Of a DNA stretch of 30,089 nucleotides, positions 25,096-30,089 are shown one piece after another; positions within the stretch are counted from its first letter, which is position 1; the number at the start of each line of letters is the position of its first letter. A program made the translations under genes and the position numbers. Where the stretch lies: NCBI GenBank assembly GCA_012523605.1, contig JAAYTY010000083.1, positions 1 to 30,089 of the forward strand. The letters are read 5' to 3'. Below the pieces are notes generated by a model. That model was not told the origin of the DNA and ran no database searches. It saw only the letters and a list, made by a program, of their open reading frames with translations. Source of the DNA: Candidatus Fermentibacterota bacterium (GTDB lineage: Bacteria; Fermentibacterota; Fermentibacteria; Fermentibacterales; Fermentibacteraceae).

Positions 25096-26085
25096 TCAGG
25101 GCGACCCTTCGCACATGATGCCTACGAGGACGACCTGCCAGCCGTCCCTCTCGACCTGAACGCGGGCGCCCCATCCCGCCGACTCCCAGCGCGTCGAGAG
25201 GCAGGAAGAGAGGTGAGCCGGGCTGGTGAGGATCATCGAGAGAGCCTCTGAGAAGGTCCGTCCCCGGCCGATGTTCTCGGCTGCCGGCAGTCCTTCCGGC
25301 AGGGCGATGGAATCGAGGCCCGAGTGGCTCACGCGGCCGGCCATGGCTATGTCCGAAGCCCTGCATCCGGCGATGCTGTCGAGAAGGGCCGAGCGGCGGG
25401 CGGGTTCGAGACCGTGCGCAGTCCTGATTGAGTCGAAGGCCGAAGCGACTTCGGCCAGCGTCCAGGCGGAAGGCTCCCGCATGCCCATGCACTTTCCCAT
25501 TGCATCCTGCACGGTGACTCCGGAGAGGAGCGGGAGAAGCATCACCACCTCGGGCCCCGATGCCGTGGCGTTCGACGCTTCGATCCAGTAGACGCCCCTC
25601 TCCACGGCATCCAGCACGTAGATACCTGCGCTGTCGGGGTTGAGAACGAGAACGCTGTCGTCCGGAAGCGCTACGGAGAGCGTCAGGAGCGCGGGATCGA
25701 GCGATGTTTCCAGCGAGAAGCCGACGCGGCCGCCGGTGCCGACCTCCAGCGGAAGGCCGTGCGGGATGCAGGACGGCGTCAGCGAGGTCACGAGCACGCC
25801 CTGGCCGCCGGGCGAACCGGCGAAGCCCCATGAATCTCCCGCCCCCGAGAACCCTCCGACCCACAGCTCGCTCTCCGAGGTGAAGGACACCGAGGTGGTT
25901 CGGGCCGGCCATCCGCAGAGCGAGGATAGAACGAGCAGGCGTCCGCCGGAAGGGATCGAGCCGAGTTCGAGTATCACGGAGGCGAGCGAATCCAGCGCGG
26001 AGCTCCTCGCTCCGGCCGGAGGATGGAGAGGCTCCCCGGATGGCGCCGCGGATGATGCGAGCATGATGCACAGCAAGCACAGCAT
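25096..26085 (-). CDS. Secreted protein with C-terminal CAP-like domain
   Basis: A 329-residue protein (from ATG 26085) with a signal peptide (MLCLLCIMLASSAAPSG). The middle region (about 30-210) is beta-rich and unassigned (SVSFTSESELWVGGFSG, RGVYWIEASNATASGPEV). The last 120 residues resemble the CAP/SCP/PR1 fold: FDSIRTAHGLEPARRS, MAGRVSHSGL (His), AENIGRG, SPAHLSSCL (His) and GWGARVQVERDGWQVVLVGIM. The two His sites and the AENI motif fit CAP, although part of the fold is short. Bacterial CAP proteins are secreted and of mostly unknown function. The longer open frame reaching 26343 lacks a signal at its N terminus and crosses the divergent promoter region, so the shorter start is preferred. 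It is the first gene of the minus-strand unit. Confidence 0.7.
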   Translation of the reverse strand: MLCLLCIMLASSAAPSGEPLHPPAGARSSALDSLASVILELGSIPSGGRLLVLSSLCGWPARTTSVSFTSESELWVGGFSGAGDSWGFAGSPGGQGVLVTSLTPSCIPHGLPLEVGTGGRVGFSLETSLDPALLTLSVALPDDSVLVLNPDSAGIYVLDAVERGVYWIEASNATASGPEVVMLLPLLSGVTVQDAMGKCMGMREPSAWTLAEVASAFDSIRTAHGLEPARRSALLDSIAGCRASDIAMAGRVSHSGLDSIALPEGLPAAENIGRGRTFSEALSMILTSPAHLSSCLSTRWESAGWGARVQVERDGWQVVLVGIMCEGSP

Positions 26086-26091
26086 TTTATG

Positions 26092-26097
26092 ATTATA
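26092..26097 (-). promoter_or_regulatory. -10 element (TATAAT) before the CAP-domain gene
   Basis: A perfect TATAAT on the minus strand ends 6 bases before ATG 26085. Transcription would begin at or within about 2 bases of the ATG, so the mRNA may be leaderless. I find no good -35. The divergent interval is only about 50-60 bases. Confidence 0.45.
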
Positions 26098-26147
26098 GTC
26101 AACAGGCAGGCAATCCGAGGAGCGGAGGAGATCTGAGAGTACTTCTC

Positions 26148-27359
26148 GTGCAGTCGCCGACGGGCCGCAGGGAGCAGCCGGTGTTTCCGCTCGGGCTGGC
26201 CTTCCTGGCAGGCCAGCTCGATCGCTTCGACGTGTCCGCAGTGGATCCGTCGCTCGATGGAACGGAATCGGTCGTGCGAGCCCTGGAATCCCGCCGGCCC
26301 GACGCAGTCGCCGTCTCACTCCGGAACATTGACGACAGCTCATGGCCCCGCACCTGGTCCTACCTGGACCCCTTCGAGGAGATCATCTCCTGTCTCTACG
26401 GCTTCCCGGGGACCGTCATAGTGGGAGGGCCGGGATTCTCGATCTATGCCCGCGAAATCATGGCGAGACATCCCAGGATAGACATCGGGATTGCCGGGGA
26501 GGGGGAGGAGGCGCTGCCTGAAGTCCTGTCCCGAATCGCCGCCGGCTCCCTGCCCGAATCCGCGCTGATCGAGGCTCCACGGGCTGATCTCGCTTCTATC
26601 TCGCCGCCCCGCTACGACATCCTGGACCTCAAGCGCTATGAGAAGGGCTTCGGGATAGGCGTGCAGTCGAGGCGGGGATGCGCCTTCGGATGCGCCTACT
26701 GCACCTATTCTTTCCTGGGCGGATCTTCGTTCAGGATGCGCCCGATCCGGGCCGTGCTCGGCGATATAAGAGCCATCTCCGGAATTGCAGCGGGCAGCTT
26801 CCAGTTCGTCGATTCCGTCTTCAACGCGCCCGCAGGCTACTTCAGGGAGCTCGTGAGAGCGCTCGCGGACGATCCGCCCGGAATGTCGTGGGGGGCCTGG
26901 CTCGACACCAGTGTCACGGATGAGGATCTCGCGGTCATGGCCGCGGCGGGGGCCGTGAAGGTGGACTTCTCGCCGGACGCCATAACAAAAAAGGGGATGC
27001 GCAGCCTGGGCAAGAGGGATGACCCTGGAGCCCTCTGGTCCAGGGTAAGGGCTGCGAGGAGGTCCGGTTTGTCCGTGGGTGTCAATTTCTTCGTCGGGAA
27101 TCCGGGAGAGGGGCTATCCGCTCTGCTCCTGAAGGTCGCGTTCATGCTCCGCGCAAGGCTCCTGCTGGGATGGAGCAGGACGTTCGTCAACATCGGGACC
27201 GTAAGGGTCTATGCGCATTCGCACCTGGCTTCCGAAATGGAGGCCGCCGGCCAGGCTCCCGGGGGCTTCCTTCCCCCGGTGTTCCTCGAGCCGAAAGGGC
27301 TCTCCGCATACCTTTTCAGGTCCTACAGGAGGTTGCGGGACGGCAGGCATGAGCCCTGA
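26148..27359 (+). CDS. B12-binding-type radical SAM protein
   Basis: A protein of 403 residues from GTG 26148, or 408 if it begins at CTG 26133. The N-terminal half resembles the cobalamin-binding Rossmann domain (FPLGLAFLAGQL, DAVAVSLRNID, TVIVGGPGFSIYA, IDIGIAGEGEEALPEVL); the DxHxxG motif is not evident. The radical SAM core has CAFGCAYC (C178, C182, C185 in CxxxCxxC) and later FQFVDSVFN, MSWGAWLD, VKVDFSPDA and GVNFFVGNPGEG. This is the group of methyltransferases and cyclases with substrates hard to predict. CTG 26133 would add LRVLLV, the expected first beta strand, and lies 4 bases after GGAGG; GTG 26148 lies too far (about 17 bases) from it. It overlaps aroE by 11 bases and heads the plus-strand operon. 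Confidence 0.8.
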   Translation: MQSPTGRREQPVFPLGLAFLAGQLDRFDVSAVDPSLDGTESVVRALESRRPDAVAVSLRNIDDSSWPRTWSYLDPFEEIISCLYGFPGTVIVGGPGFSIYAREIMARHPRIDIGIAGEGEEALPEVLSRIAAGSLPESALIEAPRADLASISPPRYDILDLKRYEKGFGIGVQSRRGCAFGCAYCTYSFLGGSSFRMRPIRAVLGDIRAISGIAAGSFQFVDSVFNAPAGYFRELVRALADDPPGMSWGAWLDTSVTDEDLAVMAAAGAVKVDFSPDAITKKGMRSLGKRDDPGALWSRVRAARRSGLSVGVNFFVGNPGEGLSALLLKVAFMLRARLLLGWSRTFVNIGTVRVYAHSHLASEMEAAGQAPGGFLPPVFLEPKGLSAYLFRSYRRLRDGRHEP

Positions 27360-28143
27360 TGGATTCCTCCTGGGAGTGACGGGCTGGCCTCTCGCCCGGA
27401 CCCTTTCGCCCGCCGTACATCTCGCCATGCTGCGCTCGGCCGGCCTGAGCGGATCCTTCCACATCCTGCCGGTGCGTCCCGGGCTCCTCGGCGGCAGCCT
27501 TTCGGAGCTGTTTCTCGCCGGCTTCGACGGAATCAGCGTCACTGTTCCGCACAAGACCACCGTGCCGCCGTTCTGCCGTCACATTTCCCCGGAGGCCTCC
27601 GCCGCCGGGGCCGTGAACACTCTCGTGAGAACCCCGGACGGCTGGACAGGGCACAACACCGACCCGGGAGGCTTCCTGGCCGCGGTCGATTCCATCGGCG
27701 CCGAGCCCCCCTTCGCGATCATAGGCTGCGGAGGTGCCGCCGCTGCGGTCGCTTTGGCGCTCTCCTCCCGCGGCCTCGAGCACCTCGCGTTCTGCCGCGA
27801 TCCTTCGCGCTGCCGCTTGGCGCAGGCCGCCCCGCTCGAATCTGCGTGTGAGTGGATAGCCGGCTCCTCGTGCTCCACGATTGTGAACGCAACCCCCCTC
27901 GGATGGGAGGACGGCGATGGCTTTCCCGTCAGGGAGGAAGCCCTCGCCGGCAGGCTCTTCCTCGATCTCAACTACAACCCCGGCTGGCGCTGGCGCAATG
28001 CTCTCGCGGGGCTGCCGTGCAGGGTCGTCACAGGCGAGAGGATGCTCGTAGAGCAGGCCGCTCTCGCCTTCTCCCTGTGGACCGGACTCAGGCCCGACAC
28101 CTCCGCCGCATTCAGGGCCATCGAAAGGAGCCGCGGCCGATGA
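27349..28143 (+). CDS. aroE: Shikimate dehydrogenase
   Basis: A 264-residue AroE, normal length, reducing 3-dehydroshikimate to shikimate with NADPH. The substrate-binding domain shows GVTGWPLARTLSPAVHLAML (S-x-S-P-type site, here TLSP), VTVPHK with catalytic K69, AAGAVNTL and GHNTDPGGF with D105. The NADP-binding domain has GCGGAAAA (126-133), but the usual NR-x2-R recognition region reads FCRDPSRCR, which may affect cofactor preference. The C-terminal features LDLNYNPGW and ERMLVEQAALAFSLWTG are present. It starts inside the end of the radical SAM gene and overlaps the next gene by ATGA. Confidence 0.93.
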   Translation: MSPDGFLLGVTGWPLARTLSPAVHLAMLRSAGLSGSFHILPVRPGLLGGSLSELFLAGFDGISVTVPHKTTVPPFCRHISPEASAAGAVNTLVRTPDGWTGHNTDPGGFLAAVDSIGAEPPFAIIGCGGAAAAVALALSSRGLEHLAFCRDPSRCRLAQAAPLESACEWIAGSSCSTIVNATPLGWEDGDGFPVREEALAGRLFLDLNYNPGWRWRNALAGLPCRVVTGERMLVEQAALAFSLWTGLRPDTSAAFRAIERSRGR

Positions 28144-29120
28144 CCGTGAAAGACCGTTTCGACACATCCCGCTCCGGACTCGAGGCCATGCTCCTCGCCG
28201 GCGAGGAAGAGGCCTTCTCCCTGTTCGCGGCCGCGAGAGAAGTGAGACGCGAGCATTTCGGCTCCAGGGCGTTCATCCGCGCGGTGATCGAGTTCTCGAA
28301 CAGATGCAGGTGCAACTGCCTGTACTGCGGCATGAGGAAGGACAACAACGGCATCGAGAGGTTCACGCTCGACGGGGAGAGGATAGTGGATGCCGCGTCG
28401 GCGGCGTTCCGGGCTGGTATCAGGACATTCTTCCTGCAGTCGGCGGAGAGCGAGGACTACGATCCCGAATGGCTCGCGGGGATCATCCGGGCGATCCACG
28501 GCATGGGCATGACAGTGCTGCTCTGCGTCGGGGCGCGGACCGAGGACGATCTCGACCTCTGGCGGGAGGCCGGGGCCAGCAAGTTCATCCTGAAGCACGA
28601 AACCTCGGACCCCGACCTCTTCGGCAGGATGAAACCCGGCCTGACGCTGGCCGGGCGGATCGAGTGGCTGAAGACGCTCAAGAGGCACGGCTACGGCATA
28701 GGCTCCGGGCCGCTGCTCGGGCTTCCCGGCCAGACGGTCCGGAGCCTGGTCGACGACCTGCTGCTCCTCAGGGATCTGGATGTGGACATGTCGAGCGTGT
28801 CCGTCTTCCTCCCTGCCGCAGGCACTCCTCTTGAAAAGGCTCCGACCGGCTCCGTAGATCTGGGACTCAGATTCATGGCGGCCATGAGGATCCTCTTGAA
28901 ACGCACATTGATCCCGGCTACCAGCACGTTCGAGAGGCTCAGATCCGGAGGCCAGCTCGCCTGCTTCGATGCCGGAGCCAACGTCATCACGGTGAACATG
29001 ACCCCGCCCTCCGTTCGAGGGGAATATGCGCTGTACACCGAGAGATTCTTCGTCAGTCTCGAGCATGCCCGCGGTGTCATCCGCAGGGCCGGGCTCGAGG
29101 AAGCCGCGGAGGCCATTTAG
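28140..29120 (+). CDS. HydE-like radical SAM protein
   Basis: A 326-residue radical SAM protein of the BioB/HydE/PylB group. The cluster motif is CRCNCLYCG (C56, C60 and C63 in CxxxCxxC, with an extra C58) after the HydE-like lead-in AVIEFSNR, followed by MRKDNN. Further HydE-like motifs are KHETSDPDLFGRMKP, GYGIGSGPLLGLPGQT, DMSSVSVFLPAAGTPL, and the C-terminal barrel end AGANVITVNMTPPSVRGEY. HydE takes part in building the [FeFe]-hydrogenase H-cluster; PylB makes methylornithine. HydE is my preferred match, but no hydF or hydG lies in the window, so a different substrate is possible. It sits between aroE and aroK, with a 4-base overlap upstream and a 3-base gap downstream. Confidence 0.75.
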   Translation: MTVKDRFDTSRSGLEAMLLAGEEEAFSLFAAAREVRREHFGSRAFIRAVIEFSNRCRCNCLYCGMRKDNNGIERFTLDGERIVDAASAAFRAGIRTFFLQSAESEDYDPEWLAGIIRAIHGMGMTVLLCVGARTEDDLDLWREAGASKFILKHETSDPDLFGRMKPGLTLAGRIEWLKTLKRHGYGIGSGPLLGLPGQTVRSLVDDLLLLRDLDVDMSSVSVFLPAAGTPLEKAPTGSVDLGLRFMAAMRILLKRTLIPATSTFERLRSGGQLACFDAGANVITVNMTPPSVRGEYALYTERFFVSLEHARGVIRRAGLEEAAEAI

Positions 29121-29123
29121 GGC

Positions 29124-29657
29124 ATGCCGCGCACCATCCCCCGGAGCCTTCCCGTTCTCGTCGCGGGTCCGCCCTTCTCCGGAAAGACCGCCTGCGGCAG
29201 GATCGCCGCGGCGGAGTTGGGCATGCCGTTCCTTGACCTCGACCGGGTAGTAGAAACCGCGCTCGGCTCCACGGTGGAGGAGGCTTTCGCGAAGCTGGGC
29301 GAAGAGGCGTTCAGGGATGCCGAGGCCGCAGCCCTGGCCGAGTGCATGGCGATCAGGCCGCCCTGCCTCGTGGCTCTCGGGGGAGGAACGCTTCTCAGGA
29401 GGGAATCACTCCGGACGGCGCTCGCCGGAGCTGCCGTGGTGACTCTCACGGCGAGCAGGGAAGCCCTGGTCGCGAGGTTCGCAGGCGGCCGTCCCCTGGC
29501 CGCCGACGTCTCCGCGCTCGTGGATCTCCTCGAGAGAAGAGCCGCCCACTACGATTCCCTTCCCAACCGTATAGACAACTCCGGGCTCTCCGTGGCCGAG
29601 TGCGCCGCGGAGATAGTCAGGACGGTGCTGGAGGTAAGCGCGGCGGGGCGGGGTTGA
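29124..29657 (+). CDS. aroK: Shikimate kinase
   Basis: A 177-residue shikimate kinase that phosphorylates shikimate from ATP. The P-loop is GPPFSGKTA (G15-T22 region; K21). LDLDRVVE provides the shikimate-binding Asp, EEAFRDAEAAAL matches the FRxxE motif, ALGGGTLLRRES is the GGG loop, and AGGRPLAAD matches the RPL of the lid. The C-terminal helix LLERRAAHYDSLPNRIDNSG is typical. It is likely co-transcribed with aroE, with the HydE-like gene between them. Its stop overlaps a possible -35 box of the next gene. Confidence 0.92.
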   Translation: MPRTIPRSLPVLVAGPPFSGKTACGRIAAAELGMPFLDLDRVVETALGSTVEEAFAKLGEEAFRDAEAAALAECMAIRPPCLVALGGGTLLRRESLRTALAGAAVVTLTASREALVARFAGGRPLAADVSALVDLLERRAAHYDSLPNRIDNSGLSVAECAAEIVRTVLEVSAAGRG

Positions 29658-29681
29658 CAGGGCGCGGAAGGCCGCGATGAT
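29654..29681 (+). promoter_or_regulatory. Possible promoter for the HU-like gene
   Basis: TTGACA (29654-29659) is a perfect -35 and overlaps the aroK stop. GATGAT (29676-29681) matches the -10 at four of six positions with a 16-base spacer. The hairpin noted next overlaps it, which could modulate start or read-through. Confidence 0.35.
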
Positions 29682-29688
29682 TGCCCTG
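29658..29688 (+). terminator. Hairpin in the aroK-HU gap
   Basis: CAGGGC (29658-29663) pairs with GCCCTG (29683-29688), and within it CGCGG (29663-29667) pairs with CCGCG (29672-29676) around AAGG. There is no T-run. It could be an attenuator or weak terminator after aroK. The rest of the short gap (29689-29733) holds only the ribosome binding site GGGAGG for the next gene. Confidence 0.4.
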
Positions 29689-29733
29689 AAAGCTCATGAG
29701 ATGGCGAGATAGCTCCGCGGGAGGCAAGGCCGG

Positions 29734-30089
29734 ATGACAAGGGAGGATCTTGCACGGGAGGTGGCCCTCAGGACGGGACTCTCCCGCAGGGATGCCGGAG
29801 CGGTCCTCGACTGCATCCTCCGGGTGATGGAGGAGAAGCTCTGCGAGGGCGAGAGCATCTATCTCAGGGGATTCGGATGCTTCGAGGCCAAGCCTGCCTG
29901 CCGGCGCAGGGCAAGGGACCCGAGGGGGGAGGGACTCATCGACATCCCTCCCAGGATGCGTCCCGTCTTCAGGCCTTACAACCGCCTGCGCGACGCCGTG
30001 CATGCATCGCTCTCGCCCAGCGCGAGAGCGGTCTTCGTCTTTCCCGGCGGCGCCTCCGCCTCCCGGGTCTCCGTGGTGGGCGGATTCAA
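29734..30089 (+). CDS. HU/IHF-like protein with start of a CBM48-like domain (partial)
   Basis: The gene runs off the right edge; 118 full codons are visible from ATG 29734, which has GGGAGG about 9 bases upstream. Residues 1-89 are an HU/IHF-type DNA-binding domain: MTREDLAREVALRTGLS, the IHF-like stretch EGESIYLRGFGCFEAK, a basic arm RRRARDPRGEG, and PPRMRPVFRPYNRLRDAV, where HU normally ends. There is no stop. After a short Ser-rich linker (HASLSPSA) the frame continues VFVFPGGASASRVSVVGGF, which resembles the first strands of the glycogen-binding CBM48/AMPK-beta domain (VxFxFxGpAxxVxVaGxFNxW). HU proteins bend DNA; a sugar-binding tail would be unusual. The end and any further domain lie outside the window. 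Confidence 0.75.
   Translation, partial: MTREDLAREVALRTGLSRRDAGAVLDCILRVMEEKLCEGESIYLRGFGCFEAKPACRRRARDPRGEGLIDIPPRMRPVFRPYNRLRDAVHASLSPSARAVFVFPGGASASRVSVVGGF

Noticed and set aside
26086..26343. An 86-residue N-terminal extension of the CAP-domain protein.
   Set aside because: It is Arg/Pro-rich, lies opposite the start of the radical SAM gene and would hide the clear signal peptide; the shorter start is preferred.

Overview
The window looks like a slice of chromosome from an uncultured, GC-rich (about two thirds G+C by eye), Gram-negative-type bacterium. Genes are densely packed, often overlapping by 1 to 4 bases, with AGGAGG-like ribosome binding sites and frequent GTG/TTG starts. Type IV pilin-like proteins, a probable sigma-54 promoter, large secreted proteins with jelly-roll-like domains, HD-GYP proteins and a HydE-like radical SAM enzyme together suggest an anaerobic member of one of the candidate phyla around the FCB group (Fermentibacteria or Eisenbacteria-like). 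That placement is an inference, not something proven by the sequence. I saw no tRNA, rRNA, CRISPR array, transposase or phage gene.

Layout. (1) Positions 1-3036 hold a DNA repair and housekeeping run: the 3' end of recJ, a DinG/XPD-type iron-sulfur helicase and pgeF, each overlapping the next. (2) Positions 3127-6806 hold a secreted TPR protein, obgE and dprA. (3) Positions 6807-7125 are non-coding, with several hairpins, an 18-bp dyad and a close match to a sigma-54 -24/-12 promoter. (4) Positions 7126-21782 are an eight-gene plus-strand cluster: a PilX-like protein with a propeller-like body, two small pseudopilins, a 1302-residue pseudopilin, two PilX-like proteins, a 991-residue pseudopilin and a lipoprotein made of eight Ig-like repeats. 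Two perfect hairpins end it. (5) Positions 21881-26085, minus strand, hold a CAP-domain secreted protein, a canonical membrane HD-GYP protein and a second HD-GYP protein whose catalytic HD is changed to HH. (6) Positions 26133-30089, plus strand, hold a B12-binding-type radical SAM protein, aroE, a HydE-like radical SAM protein, aroK, and an HU/IHF-like protein that runs into what looks like the start of a glycogen-binding (CBM48/AMPK-type) domain at the window edge.

How the genes may work together. The pilin cluster reads as one sigma-54-driven operon that builds an unusual minor-pilin or pseudopilin tip complex, in which whole adhesin-size extracellular modules sit on class III signal peptides. 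No assembly genes (PilB, PilC, PilD, PilM-Q) lie in the window, so the machinery must be elsewhere. The adjacent HD-GYP pair could link c-di-GMP turnover to these surface structures, but that rests on proximity only.

The most novel items are the giant modular pseudopilins, one with an embedded Rossmann/ThuA-like domain; the HU plus CBM48-like fusion; the active/degenerate HD-GYP tandem; and the HydE-like gene placed between aroE and aroK.
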